The position numbers were made by a program, and so were the translations under genes. DNA of 64,000 nucleotides from CAZDRB01 sp964507925 (lineage in GTDB: Bacteria; Patescibacteriota; Microgenomatia; UBA1400; UBA12108): positions 15,307 through 79,306 of the forward strand of contig CAZDRB010000001.1 in the NCBI GenBank assembly GCA_964507925.1. The letters are read 5' to 3'. The notes beneath the pieces were generated by a model, which saw nothing but the letters and a program-made list of their open reading frames with translations, was not told where the DNA came from and made no database searches. Below are positions 23,906 through 32,801 of the stretch, piece after piece. Positions within the stretch are counted from its first letter, which is position 1, and every line of letters begins with the position of its first letter.

Positions 23906-24349
23906 TTATATTAAGTTCTCGAGAAGCTCGGTTAGTCCGCCACCGTTCCACTTGGTGATAACATTACCGCCTTCATCGACCTGGACAAAGGTATGTTGGT
24001 AGGTAATTTCATATTTTTTGGCGAGTTCTTTTTCTTGATCGTCGGTTTCGGGATCGTTGTAGTTGACCCTAAAAATCACCACATCACCGGGTACTTTTGA
24101 AGAATTTTCTGACAAAAGCTTGTCTACGGGGCGGCAGGTTGGACACCAAGACGCGTAGAAGAATAAGACTCGCCGAGATGATGCGGTAGTAGCAAAATCC
24201 TGATCTGTAAATGGGAGATATCTTGAGGGGGATGGGGTATCTGCGGGTGTAGTGGTCTCGGTCATGACTGGCTGAGGCGAACTTGAAGAGTTGTTGTAGG
24301 CGTAGACACCAAAAACAATAAGCAAGACTACAATTATTATTTTTAGCAT
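23906..24349 (-). CDS. Membrane-anchored thioredoxin-like protein
   Basis: This 147-aa protein has an N-terminal membrane anchor (LKIIIVVLLIVFGVYAY), a Ser/Pro/Thr linker and a thioredoxin fold with active site YASWCPTCRPVD. The CPTC redox pair faces outside. A YQHTFVQVDEGGNV cis-Pro-loop-like region lacks the usual Pro at the expected place, with THF instead. TAGGAT as an extended -10 ends 6 nt before the ATG, so it heads the trx-dipZ operon with a leaderless mRNA. Confidence 0.88.
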   Translation of the reverse strand: MLKIIIVVLLIVFGVYAYNNSSSSPQPVMTETTTPADTPSPSRYLPFTDQDFATTASSRRVLFFYASWCPTCRPVDKLLSENSSKVPGDVVIFRVNYNDPETDDQEKELAKKYEITYQHTFVQVDEGGNVITKWNGGGLTELLENLI

Positions 24350-24367
24350 ACTTTGATCCTAGCATAA

Positions 24368-24661
24368 CTAGCTAATGGTCGCGCCGACAAAGTCGATTAG
24401 AGGCAGTTTTTGACGAACCTCGTTCCAAAATTTCTCCGAGAGTTTTTGGGAGTAGCTAGCATTCTTTCCGCGCTCCATTCGCCCGCAGAGCTTACGATCC
24501 CAGTCTTCGATGATTTTCCTTATAGCAATCCCCTTTTCGTTAAACACGACCTGATTGGCTTTTTTGTTTGCCTGGTATAGATCGTGGATAAACTGAAACT
24601 CAGCAAACAAGCTCTGGTTTTCCGCAATCATTTTTTGATAATACTCTTTGTATTTGACCAT
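24368..24661 (-). CDS. Uncharacterised helical protein
   Basis: This 97-aa protein starts MVKYKEYYQKMIAENQSLF and is almost entirely helical and charged, with DWDRKLCGRMERG and a KFWNEVRQKLP segment. It has no membrane helix or signal. The family is not named; similar short proteins are common hypotheticals. The start is placed directly after the exchanger stop with a 1-nt gap, indicating translational coupling. Function is unknown. Confidence 0.7.
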   Translation of the reverse strand: MVKYKEYYQKMIAENQSLFAEFQFIHDLYQANKKANQVVFNEKGIAIRKIIEDWDRKLCGRMERGKNASYSQKLSEKFWNEVRQKLPLIDFVGATIS

Positions 24662-24662
24662 T

Positions 24663-25613
24663 CTAAGCTTGTACAACCTCGATAATAATAAAGACGATGT
24701 ATAAAAGAAGGAGCACATAGGCCTCTTTTCGTGAGAGTGAAGAGCGAGAGCGAATAAAAATATAAAACAGCACCAGGCTCGTCAGTAGGATCGCAAACCT
24801 AACCATCGTGTGATTAGGTAGCGAAATTGAAGATTGATTATAAATAACTAATGCTCCGATTATGAGTGAGTTGGCTGAGGCCGAGCCCAGGTAATCGGCG
24901 AGAGCTATATCTGTCTTTTTGCTAAGTACTGTTCGGGCGACCAGGGATAACTCTGGAATATTTGTTCCTATCGAGACTATGATGAGGCCGACGATAAACT
25001 GTGACCACCCGAGAGCGAGTGCAAAGTATTCGGCAGAGGCTACAATGCCTCTTGCCGAGGCAAAAATTATTACAACTCCGGCAAAAATTTTTAAGATCCG
25101 ATGCTGTGATTTTTTATGTGCGTGATAAGTATCTTTAATTTTTTCAAAGAAGCTTTCTGTTTGAGAAAGAAATAGAAAAAGCACAAGATACAATATGATC
25201 AAAAAGATTCCTTCAACAAGGCTTAAAATGCGGTCAGCGATCATCACGGTCGGAGCAAGTATTGTAATGAGAGAGAAGATAAGTTCTTTGCGGTGCAAAA
25301 CTTTGGGGAGCACTACTTTACCGCCAAAAACTGCGAGAAGTGGAATAACCAGTAAAAAGAGAACGAGGCTAGCCCCGATCAGACTACCCACCATAATTTC
25401 GGAGTCTCCTTGTGTGACTGCAGTAACTCCGATCATAAGCTCGGGGAGGGAAGTCATCAGACCCAGAATAAAGAAGGAGATCGTGAAAGCTGAGATTTTT
25501 AGAGACCGAGCGAGAGAGCTTATCGAGGTTACAACGAGACCTGTCCCAAACCAGATGGATAGCGAGCAGGCAAGAAATAGCGTGATATTAAAGAGAGCGA
25601 TCTGGGGCAGCAT
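24663..25613 (-). CDS. Na+/Ca2+ exchanger (CaCA/YrbG-like)
   Basis: This 316-aa membrane protein has about ten helices and two inverted alpha-repeats. The first has GLMTSLPELMIGVTAV and GSLIGASL; the second has VSIGTNIPELSLVAR and DYLGSASANS. These repeats hold the cation-binding Glu residues of the CaCA superfamily. It probably exports Ca2+ in exchange for Na+ or H+. It is tightly spaced with the membrane protein upstream (6 nt) and helical protein downstream, forming one operon. Confidence 0.9.
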   Translation of the reverse strand: MLPQIALFNITLFLACSLSIWFGTGLVVTSISSLARSLKISAFTISFFILGLMTSLPELMIGVTAVTQGDSEIMVGSLIGASLVLFLLVIPLLAVFGGKVVLPKVLHRKELIFSLITILAPTVMIADRILSLVEGIFLIILYLVLFLFLSQTESFFEKIKDTYHAHKKSQHRILKIFAGVVIIFASARGIVASAEYFALALGWSQFIVGLIIVSIGTNIPELSLVARTVLSKKTDIALADYLGSASANSLIIGALVIYNQSSISLPNHTMVRFAILLTSLVLFYIFIRSRSSLSRKEAYVLLLLYIVFIIIEVVQA

Positions 25614-25619
25614 AGTAAT

Positions 25620-26060
25620 TTAGCTTAGTTTTTTGCCAAGCGCCATCATCGCCATACCTTGTACCAAGTCAAAGATGGCGGCGAGAACCAGGACGACTAC
25701 CCAAGAGCTAATTCCGAGTCCGAGGTTTTCGGCAAAGCGCGAGATCGCCCAGAGAGCGACAAAGTTAACGACCAAGTAGAGGAGCATCCAATCCTTGGGT
25801 TTCAAGGTCACTTTGTTTTTCCATTCGTAATAGCTAACTAGGGGCATGACGGCAGTGCCAATGAGTGTAAAGGCAAGAACGCTATGGTACATCGCCCACC
25901 AGTGAGAAATTGAGCTTGTACCAAGAACTACATTCATGGGAGCAAACATGTTGGCAAGGTGAAGGACGAGGTAATTGACCAAAAATAGTGTTGAAAACGA
26001 ACAAATTAGATGTATACCGGTTTTTGCTTGGATTTTTTCTTTTGAGAGGGCGATCGCCAT
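25620..26060 (-). CDS. Four-helix membrane protein of unknown function
   Basis: This 146-aa protein has four predicted membrane helices: around HLICSFSTLFLVNYLVLHL, YHSVLAFTLIGTAVMPLVSY, MLLYLVVNFVALWAISRF and SWVVVLVLAAIFDLVQGMAM. A short N-terminal cytosolic region precedes them. No catalytic motif is visible. A GCGGAG SD lies about 8 nt before the ATG, and TATAGT further upstream implies a ~30-nt leader, unusual for this window. It leads the exchanger operon. Function is unknown. Confidence 0.75.
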   Translation of the reverse strand: MAIALSKEKIQAKTGIHLICSFSTLFLVNYLVLHLANMFAPMNVVLGTSSISHWWAMYHSVLAFTLIGTAVMPLVSYYEWKNKVTLKPKDWMLLYLVVNFVALWAISRFAENLGLGISSWVVVLVLAAIFDLVQGMAMMALGKKLS

Positions 26061-26105
26061 ATGTTAATCTCCGCTAAATAAATAGTAGATTAACTATAGC
26101 AGAAA

Positions 26106-28472
26106 TTAGACAAGTGCAAGACTCAGCACTTCGGAGACATTTTTGACAGCGTGGAACTTGAGATCTTTTTTGATTTCCCCTGGGATCTTGACTAGATCCT
26201 TGGTGTTTTCGAATGGATAGATTATTTCCCTGATACCGGCGGTGTGGGCGGCAATGACTTTTTCCTTAAGTCCGCCGATTTCGAGGACGCGCCCGCGAAG
26301 CGTGACCTCTCCAGTCATACCTAGATTTTTCTTGACAGCTTTTTTGGTGAGCGCGGAAACTAAGGCGGTGGTCATGGTGACACCTGCCGAAGGGCCGTCT
26401 TTGGGGACTGCTCCCTCTGGCACATGAATATGAAGATCAATAGTTTTATAAAAATCGGGCTTGAGACCAAAATCCTTGTAATTACTTCTAATATAGGTGA
26501 AGGCAGCTTGAGCTGATTCTTTCATGACCTCCCCTAGTTGCCCGGTAATCTGGAGATTACCCTTGCCGGGCATGACCGAGACCTCGATAAAGAGAATTTC
26601 TCCCCCGACCGATGTCCAGGCTAGACCTGTCGCCATACCCACGGGGTTTTTGCGTTCGGCGAGAACCGCGCTATATTTGACTGGACCGAGATAGTTGTGG
26701 AGATTTTGGGTCGTGACTGAGGGAATAGACTTTTTGGTGCTAGTTGCGAGTGATCTTGCGATTTTTCTCGCGATCTTCGCGATCTCTCGCTCCAAGTTTC
26801 TGACTCCAGCTTCCCGCGTGTATTTGCTGATTATCTCTCTCAATACCACGTCACTTAGTTTGAGGTTTTTGGAGGTAAGAGCGTTTTTCTCGAGAACTTT
26901 TGGAACGAGATATTTTTTGGCGATATGAAACTTTTCCTCGCGGGTGTAGCCAGAGAATCTAATGACCTCGAGGCGGTCACGGAGGGCTGTGGGAATAGTG
27001 TCGAGGACGTTGGCGGTTGCGATAAACATGACACGCGATAAGTCCATGGGTAGTTCGAGATAGTGGTCGGAGAACTCTTTATTTTGTTCGGGATCAAGAG
27101 CTTCAAGAAGTGCAGCTGAAGGGTCGCCACGAAAGTCATTGCCGACCTTATCTATTTCGTCGAGCATAAAAACTGGATTCATCGAGCCCGCTTGCCTCAT
27201 ACCCTCGACGATTCGACCGGGCATGGCGCCGACATAGGTTTTGCGATGACCTCTAATTTCGGCTTCGTCCCGGATGCCGCCGAGGGAGATTTTGACAAAC
27301 TTTCTCTTGAGAGACCTGGCGATAGATTTGCCGAGCGAAGTCTTGCCAACTCCAGGGGGACCAACAAAGCAGAGGATGGTAGGTAAGCTAGGAGATGATT
27401 GTTTTTTGACGAGTTTTTGAGAGGCTTTTTTGAGCTTCATAACTGCAAGATATTCGACTATCCTTTCTTTTACTTCTTCTAGTCCGTGGTGGTCTAGGTC
27501 CAAGATTTTTTCCGCGGTTTTGAGTGAGACGTGGTCTTTTGTCTCCTTGTCCCATGGCAGATCTAAGACCGTTTCGAGCCAAGTGCGAATATAGCCTGCC
27601 TCGGGATTGTTGGGAGACATGCGGTTCAAGCGCTCGAACTCTTTGTGGACTTTGGTCAGAGCCTTTTTTGGTAAGTCAAGTTTGTGGAGTTGATCGTGGA
27701 GCTCGTCGAGCTCGACCTCGCCTTCGTCAAACTCGCCAAGCTCCTGCTTAATCGTATTTAGGCGCTCTCTAAGAATAGTTTCGCGCATGCTTTTACTAAA
27801 TTTTTCTTGGGTTTTGCTCGCGATATTCTTTTCTATTTCGAGAACCTTTAGTTCTTTGGCGAGGAGGTGATTGATTTTGTCGAGCCTAAGCTTGACGTCA
27901 AGTGCCTCGAGAATAGACTGTCTATCTGTAAGCGAAGCACTGAGACTTGCGGCTACTTGATCACCTAACTCGGAGACAGATACTCCGGACATGAGACGCA
28001 TAAAGTTTGTGAACTCGACGGACTTGCCTAGGTTGACTGCTTCCCTAAACTGAGCGGTGATGTGTCTGCCCATAGCCTCGATTTCTTCTCCTACCGTGTT
28101 TTTTTCTACAAGCTCTTCGACGAGAACCATCTCAACTGGCGAGCTCTCATGAGTTTTGATGAGCTTGATCCGAGCAATCCCCCTCACAAGAGCGTTTAGC
28201 TCACCACCAGTTTTGAGGGTTCTCTCGACTACACACAGGGTGCCGACACGGTAGAGATCTTTTTTTGAGTCGGGGTTTTCTAGGCGAGAGTCTTTTTGAG
28301 TAAAAAGTGCGACGAGCTTATCTCTCGATTCCGAGGCTTTGATTGCGAGAATTGATTTTTTGCGGCCAAAGGTCAAGACGACTTCGTTAGTTGGATAGAC
28401 TACAACGTCACGGACTGGAATGAGAGGAACGAGGCGGGTTATGGGTTTTTTGACTGGGACTAAAAAGCTCAT
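26106..28472 (-). CDS. lon: ATP-dependent protease Lon
   Basis: This 788-aa LonA protease degrades misfolded and regulatory proteins. It has an N-terminal LAN domain (about 1-210), coiled coil, AAA+ module with Walker [17 protein letters not shown] (about residue 365) and Walker B VFMLDEID, and a protease domain with [11 protein letters not shown] (catalytic Ser) and the later Lys region ([17 protein letters not shown]). TTGACT, a 17-nt spacer and TAAACT end 6 nt before the ATG. A CIRCE element covers this promoter, so HrcA heat-shock control is expected. Confidence 0.97.
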   Translation of the reverse strand: MSFLVPVKKPITRLVPLIPVRDVVVYPTNEVVLTFGRKKSILAIKASESRDKLVALFTQKDSRLENPDSKKDLYRVGTLCVVERTLKTGGELNALVRGIARIKLIKTHESSPVEMVLVEELVEKNTVGEEIEAMGRHITAQFREAVNLGKSVEFTNFMRLMSGVSVSELGDQVAASLSASLTDRQSILEALDVKLRLDKINHLLAKELKVLEIEKNIASKTQEKFSKSMRETILRERLNTIKQELGEFDEGEVELDELHDQLHKLDLPKKALTKVHKEFERLNRMSPNNPEAGYIRTWLETVLDLPWDKETKDHVSLKTAEKILDLDHHGLEEVKERIVEYLAVMKLKKASQKLVKKQSSPSLPTILCFVGPPGVGKTSLGKSIARSLKRKFVKISLGGIRDEAEIRGHRKTYVGAMPGRIVEGMRQAGSMNPVFMLDEIDKVGNDFRGDPSAALLEALDPEQNKEFSDHYLELPMDLSRVMFIATANVLDTIPTALRDRLEVIRFSGYTREEKFHIAKKYLVPKVLEKNALTSKNLKLSDVVLREIISKYTREAGVRNLEREIAKIARKIARSLATSTKKSIPSVTTQNLHNYLGPVKYSAVLAERKNPVGMATGLAWTSVGGEILFIEVSVMPGKGNLQITGQLGEVMKESAQAAFTYIRSNYKDFGLKPDFYKTIDLHIHVPEGAVPKDGPSAGVTMTTALVSALTKKAVKKNLGMTGEVTLRGRVLEIGGLKEKVIAAHTAGIREIIYPFENTKDLVKIPGEIKKDLKFHAVKNVSEVLSLALV

Positions 28473-28473
28473 G

Positions 28474-28500
28474 TTAGCAGTTTACATGATTGAGTGCTAA
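28474..28500. promoter_or_regulatory. CIRCE element (HrcA operator) on the lon promoter
   Basis: TTAGCAGTT, a 9-nt spacer and GAGTGCTAA match the CIRCE consensus with one perfect arm and the other 7 of 9. The element overlaps the lon -10 and spacer. Confidence 0.85.
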
Positions 28501-28509
28501 GAGTCAATC

Positions 28510-29307
28510 CTAGGCTAATATCTTATCGCCGACTTTGATGCCAAATCGCTCGGCCGCGGATTTTCCTTGAACGACGATCTCGATAAAGCGCTTGTCGCGG
28601 TAACCGCTTGAGCCGATTATGATCCCGGGTTCACCATTTGGAACGTCCTTGAGGCGGTCATAACACTTGATTTTGCCCCAGGAAGTCTCTATTTCTTGAC
28701 CAGCTTGATGATTGATATCTTCTGCCCAGGCGGTAGTTTTGCAGTTGCCAAAGTTGTCAACATACCAGACTGCAAGGGGCGCCGGCAAGAAATCGGAAAG
28801 GGGGTGAGTCTCGGAGGGGATATCCTCGCCATCCATGACCCATTTGGCAACACGGGGCAAAAACTCGTAGCTCCTGAACTGAGTTTTTGTGATTGGGGCG
28901 CGCAGGTGTTCGGCTAGTTTGCCGGCGCGAATGGTGGCGTCAAGGACAGTTGGAATATCATAAACCTCGATTTCCGTTGCAAGACCATATTTGGAAATCA
29001 GGGAGAGGGTCGCTCCGTCGACAGTTGCAAAAATGTGAGTGTCCTTGTATTTGATGTGGCCAAAAGGGGTGCCGTTCTCCCATTTTTTGGCTTTGCCGTG
29101 ACGTGGAGCTACGTTGGCCAGAATAATTCCTGGTTCGTCCATAGCCCCGTCGATTGTGTCGATAATTAGACCTGACGCCTCTAGGTCGGCATATGCCCCA
29201 ACTGCAACTGGCGAGATATGGGTAGAAGGAAAAAAAGTAGCTGCGCGAACCACCTGACGATTCATCGTCCCGGGATCGGAGCAGTCATTAATAATAGTTA
29301 CGTACAT
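28510..29307 (-). CDS. SAM hydroxide adenosyltransferase family protein (DUF62)
   Basis: This 265-aa protein matches the SAM_HAT/DUF62 family, whose members convert SAM and water to adenosine and methionine and are related to fluorinase. Visible signatures are YVDNFGNCKTT in the centre and a C-terminal IGSSGYRDKRFIEIVVQGK, then SAAERFGIKVGDKI. The N-terminal TDFG-type motif is degenerate (INDCSDPGTMNRQ), so activity may differ. It starts 9 nt after the pseudouridine synthase stop without an SD, in the same operon. Confidence 0.82.
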   Translation of the reverse strand: MYVTIINDCSDPGTMNRQVVRAATFFPSTHISPVAVGAYADLEASGLIIDTIDGAMDEPGIILANVAPRHGKAKKWENGTPFGHIKYKDTHIFATVDGATLSLISKYGLATEIEVYDIPTVLDATIRAGKLAEHLRAPITKTQFRSYEFLPRVAKWVMDGEDIPSETHPLSDFLPAPLAVWYVDNFGNCKTTAWAEDINHQAGQEIETSWGKIKCYDRLKDVPNGEPGIIIGSSGYRDKRFIEIVVQGKSAAERFGIKVGDKILA

Positions 29308-29316
29308 AGGAACAAG

Positions 29317-30015
29317 TTATTTTATCACAACTTCTGAAGGATCTAGCTTGCGGAATTTGCCTGGCTTTAGGTCGCCAAGCTCCCACGGACCAAGCTTGAT
29401 TCGAATAAGGCGCATGACTGGGTAGCCAACTGCTTCGCACATTTTGCGAATTTGCCTGTTTCGACCTTCGTGGATTGTGATATTGAACCAAGTGTTTTTG
29501 GGTTGGCTCTCGGTGATCTCGACTACGGCTTTCGCGGTTTTTTTGCCTTCGATCGTAACTCCTTGTTCTAGGTACCCTACTGTTTTGGCTGTCATCACCC
29601 CTTTGACGAGAACGTGATAGGTCTTTTTGATCTCGAACTTTGGGTGAGTCAGGCGGTAGGCCAGATCGCCGTCATTGGTCAGGAGCATCAGCCCCTCTGA
29701 ATCATAGTCTAGGCGACCGACCGGATAGAGGCGATGACCTCCGGGCACAAGCGAGGTGGCGGTTTTTCTGCCCTCAGGATCGCTGACAGCTGAGACGACG
29801 TGACGAGGCTTGTTTAAGAGATAATAAACCATAGTTTCGTCTAGTTTAACTGTCTTTCCGTCGACTGCGACCTGAGCTGTATCGCTCTCAATAACTTGGC
29901 CGACAGTGGCTATTTTGCCGTTGACCGTGACTTTGCCCTCCTCAACCATTTCTTCGGCTGTCCTGCGCGACGCGACTCCAGAGTGAGCGAGATATTTGTG
30001 AATCCTCATTTTCAT
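29317..30015 (-). CDS. RsuA/RluB-family pseudouridine synthase
   Basis: This 232-aa enzyme has an N-terminal S4 RNA-binding domain (MRIHKYLAHSGVASRRTAEE) and a catalytic domain with LYPVGRLDYDSEGLMLLTND, where the GRLDxxxxGL Asp is the nucleophile, and HEGRNRQIRKMCEAVGYPV. It modifies rRNA; RluB versus RluE/F or RsuA cannot be decided. TATAAT ends 6 nt before the ATG with no SD. The start is shared with a divergent promoter for the YibE/F gene. Confidence 0.92.
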   Translation of the reverse strand: MKMRIHKYLAHSGVASRRTAEEMVEEGKVTVNGKIATVGQVIESDTAQVAVDGKTVKLDETMVYYLLNKPRHVVSAVSDPEGRKTATSLVPGGHRLYPVGRLDYDSEGLMLLTNDGDLAYRLTHPKFEIKKTYHVLVKGVMTAKTVGYLEQGVTIEGKKTAKAVVEITESQPKNTWFNITIHEGRNRQIRKMCEAVGYPVMRLIRIKLGPWELGDLKPGKFRKLDPSEVVIK

Positions 30016-30051
30016 GAGATTATTATACCCCTTAGCTGATAAAATAAGCTC

Positions 30052-31089
30052 ATGAAACAGATCTTTTGGTTATTCCTCCTGATACTTGTAGTTTGCATCC
30101 CCGGGCTAGAAAGGTTGATTCCGAGCTCAAAATTTTCTGGAGAGATAGTCTCGATCTCAGAAACTGCGGACTCTCCCATTCCTTTTAAAACTGCGACTGT
30201 TCTTCGCGAGGACAATACTATTGTCGAGGCGAGTATATATGACTTAAATGTGGCTTACGCTGTTGGCGAGAGAATCTTGTTGCAGCAAGATACTGATGAA
30301 TCTGTTTATAGTGTGACTGGGAAAGAGCGAACGGGGGCATTATTTAGGCTTTTTGTTTTGTTTGTCGGGGTCATTGTAATTGTGAGCGGAATCTCGGGAG
30401 TGAGGTCGCTCGTAGGGCTTGCATTTTCTTTTTTGGTAATTTTTAAGTACGTATTACCTCAGATAGTCGCTGGGGGTAATCCGTTGAGCATAGCCTTGTC
30501 GGCTAGTCTCATAATTCTATCTGTTTCTTATTATCTGACCCATGGAGTCAACCACAAATCGACGATTGCCATAATCGGAACACTTGGGGCGCTCACGGTA
30601 ACCGGAGTACTTGCAATGGTTTTTTCTTCGCTTACGACTCTGACTGGATTTGGAACTGAGGAAGCAGGATTTTTGATTGATCGCCTGACACTCGGAAACT
30701 TCTACAACTTACTTTTGGCCGGAATTATCCTCGGCTCTTTAGGTGTACTTGATGACATTACGATCTCCCAAACCTCGATTGTGGCAGAACTCTCTCAGGC
30801 AAATAAAAAGCTTGGAGCGCGCGAGCTATACACTCGTGCAATGAGGATAGGCCATGATCATATTTCCTCCTTGGTCAATACCCTAGTTCTTGTCTACACT
30901 GGGAGCGCTCTACCGCTACTTCTTTTATTTGTAACAAGCGACGCTAGCGTGTATGAGCTACTTAACTACGAGGCAGTTGCTGAGGAAGTTGTGAGGACAC
31001 TAGTTGGCTCGATCGGCCTAGTCTCTGCTGTCCCGTTGACGACAATTATCGCCTCCTACTGGTACTCTACTCGTGATGGGAGAGTGTGA
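30052..31089 (+). CDS. YibE/F-like membrane protein
   Basis: This 345-aa protein has an N-terminal signal/anchor, a small extracellular beta domain (about 25-100) and a YibE/F-type membrane region of about seven helices, with LDDITISQTSIVAEL and RIGHDHISSLVNTLVLVYTG. Function is poorly known; it is a predicted transporter or permease-like protein. TAAAAT in an extended -10 context ends 6 nt before the ATG, supporting a leaderless start. The 3' end overlaps the convergent ZIP gene by 23 nt. Confidence 0.87.
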   Translation: MKQIFWLFLLILVVCIPGLERLIPSSKFSGEIVSISETADSPIPFKTATVLREDNTIVEASIYDLNVAYAVGERILLQQDTDESVYSVTGKERTGALFRLFVLFVGVIVIVSGISGVRSLVGLAFSFLVIFKYVLPQIVAGGNPLSIALSASLIILSVSYYLTHGVNHKSTIAIIGTLGALTVTGVLAMVFSSLTTLTGFGTEEAGFLIDRLTLGNFYNLLLAGIILGSLGVLDDITISQTSIVAELSQANKKLGARELYTRAMRIGHDHISSLVNTLVLVYTGSALPLLLLFVTSDASVYELLNYEAVAEEVVRTLVGSIGLVSAVPLTTIIASYWYSTRDGRV

Positions 31090-31810
31090 ACATCAGGATA
31101 ATCCCAACTAAGAACATAATAATAGTTGAAATCGTCTTCCTCGTGGTTTTGCTTTCTTTAAGTTCTGGCACAAGGTCAGCGGCGGCAATATAGATAAAGC
31201 CACCGGCTGCAGCGGGGATCAAGTAGGAAGCAACAACTTCGCTACTGATTGAGAGATAATAGCCCAAGACTCCACCAATTACCGCGGTTAACGAAACGGC
31301 GACGTTGGCGATAAGCGCTTTGGTGCGGGTGTAGCCGGAATGCAAGAGTACTCCGTAGTCGCCTAGTTCTTGGGGAATTTCGTGGAGTGCGATTGCTAGT
31401 ACTGCGACTACACCTAGCGACTCGCCAGTTGCAAATGAGGCAGCAATCAAGAGTCCGTCAAGAAAGTTATGCAGTCCGTCTCCGATCAGGTTCATTGTGC
31501 CGATTGTGTGTTTGGTCAAGTGATTTTCGTCGTGGCAGTGCCTCCAGTGGAGAAAGCGCTCGAGGAGGAAGAAGATAATAAAAGAAACGAGCGCGATATT
31601 AAACGGCAAGTGGTCGCCGAGGAGCTCGATAGATTCTGGAAGCTGGTGCAAAAAAGCTGCTCCAAGCATGGTGCCTGCTGAGAGGGAGACGAGCGGGAGA
31701 AGGAGTCGATTAAGAAGTTTGGGCTTGATCCCGATGACCAAAACACCGATAAGGGAACCGGAGCTAATAATGAGGGTGGCCAGGATGATTGTAAGTAATT
31801 CAGGTGACAT
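31067..31810 (-). CDS. ZIP-family metal (zinc) transporter
   Basis: This 247-aa membrane protein of about eight helices has the ZIP binding motifs GDGLHNFLDGLLIAASF (helix IV) and IALHEIPQELGDYGVL (helix V). A His-rich loop (HWRHCHDENHLTKH) lies before them. It imports divalent metal, probably Zn2+. The start MSPELLTII overlaps the Zur-like gene by 11 nt, so regulator and transporter are one operon under the 7-1-7 box at 32239. Confidence 0.9.
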   Translation of the reverse strand: MSPELLTIILATLIISSGSLIGVLVIGIKPKLLNRLLLPLVSLSAGTMLGAAFLHQLPESIELLGDHLPFNIALVSFIIFFLLERFLHWRHCHDENHLTKHTIGTMNLIGDGLHNFLDGLLIAASFATGESLGVVAVLAIALHEIPQELGDYGVLLHSGYTRTKALIANVAVSLTAVIGGVLGYYLSISSEVVASYLIPAAAGGFIYIAAADLVPELKESKTTRKTISTIIMFLVGIILMFTLSHHE

Positions 31811-32225
31811 AGTTTCCTTTCTTTTGGCATGGGCCACAGAGTCCGAAGAACTCAATGGCGTGGCGTGTAATGTTAAACCCACCAGAAATATTTAGCTTGT
31901 TTATTTGTTTTTCGAATGTGGAATCTTTGATTTCTACAATAGTATGACAACTATCGCAAACCGCGTGATGATGGTGATCGTGGACATACTCGTAGCGAAA
32001 CTTGCCTTCTTGAAAGTCTACTCGCTCAAAAATACCAACTGAGACAAATTTTTCGAGGGTGCGATAGATAGTTGCCAGATGTGCCTGGCTGCCAAGTTTT
32101 TTGGCGACATCTTCGACCGTGAGAGGTTTTTTGGAATTGATCAAAGTATCAAGCACTCTTATTCTCGCTGGAGTAATCTTGATTCCGGAGGCAGAGATTA
32201 TTTCGTTTATATTCTTGCGACTCAT
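31800..32225 (-). CDS. Fur-family regulator, probably Zur
   Basis: This 141-aa Fur-family protein has an N-terminal winged helix (GIKITPARIRVLDTLINSKK, ATIYRTLEKFVSVGIFERV) and a metal-binding domain with DHHHHAVCDSC and FFGLCGPCQ (two CxxC). The link to a ZIP transporter suggests zinc sensing. Start at MSRKNINE: TTGACA, an 18-nt spacer and TATAAT end 6 nt before it, making upstream Met codons unlikely. A perfect 7-1-7 operator sits in the promoter spacer, so autoregulation is expected. Confidence 0.9.
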   Translation of the reverse strand: MSRKNINEIISASGIKITPARIRVLDTLINSKKPLTVEDVAKKLGSQAHLATIYRTLEKFVSVGIFERVDFQEGKFRYEYVHDHHHHAVCDSCHTIVEIKDSTFEKQINKLNISGGFNITRHAIEFFGLCGPCQKKGNYVT

Positions 32226-32238
32226 TCGCATATTATAT

Positions 32239-32253
32239 TGCGAATAATTCGCA
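32239..32253. promoter_or_regulatory. Perfect 7-1-7 Fur/Zur-type box
   Basis: TGCGAAT-A-ATTCGCA is an exact 7-1-7 inverted repeat between the -35 (32261-32256) and -10 (32237-32232) of the Zur-like gene. Another ATTCGCA half-site is at 32224-32230. The overlapping -35 of the divergent His-rich gene suggests control of both. Confidence 0.8.
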
Positions 32254-32291
32254 TTTGTCAACATGCAAAATTTGTTGTGTATAATTTGGCT

Positions 32292-32801
32292 ATGAAACTC
32301 AGGGCTAGGCTAACCATCTACACTTTGGTAATTATGATTCTTGGAATAGGGGTTTATGCGTATCGCCCTGCCGATCGTGATCATGTTCATTATCACGCGG
32401 GCTTTCGCGTGTATGTAGACGACCAGCTACACGACTTTTCGCTTTTTGAGTACATGAACTACACGCCGTGTTCTGATCATGATCAAAAAGAGTCCCCCGA
32501 GGACGAGCAAATTGAAAAGGCTCACCTTCATGACAATGTGGGTGATGTAGTACATGTTCACCGCAGTGGCGCGACCTGGGGCGACCTGTTTAAAAATATT
32601 AACTATAAATATGATAGCTACGAAAGAGTAAGCGGATACGTAGATGGTGAGCTGGTTGAGAACGTTTTTGAGAGTGAGATTGCCCCGTACACCAGCCTGA
32701 TACTACTAATTGACGATTCTGATGCAACGAGGAGCGCGGAGCGAGTCGAAAAGAGTTACATCGAACAAGTGGAAGCTAAGAGCGAGCTTTGTGGTGAGTA
32801 G
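32292..32801 (+). CDS. Secreted His-rich metal-binding-like protein
   Basis: This 169-aa protein has an N-terminal anchor (LTIYTLVIMILGIGVYAY). A His-rich extracellular domain follows: RDHVHYHAGFRVYVDD, CSDHDQ, KAHLHDNVGDVVHVHRSG, then ATWGDLF and GYVDGELVENV. Many His fit zinc or copper binding. It is divergent from the Zur operon and shares the promoter region with its 7-1-7 box, so it may capture zinc for the ZIP importer. TATAAT ends 6 nt before the ATG. The gene at 14562 is a His-poor paralogue. Confidence 0.82.
   Translation: MKLRARLTIYTLVIMILGIGVYAYRPADRDHVHYHAGFRVYVDDQLHDFSLFEYMNYTPCSDHDQKESPEDEQIEKAHLHDNVGDVVHVHRSGATWGDLFKNINYKYDSYERVSGYVDGELVENVFESEIAPYTSLILLIDDSDATRSAERVEKSYIEQVEAKSELCGE

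Noticed and set aside
32079..32291. Upstream extension of the His-rich protein
   Set aside because: It lies antisense over the Zur gene; TATAAT ends 6 nt before 32292.
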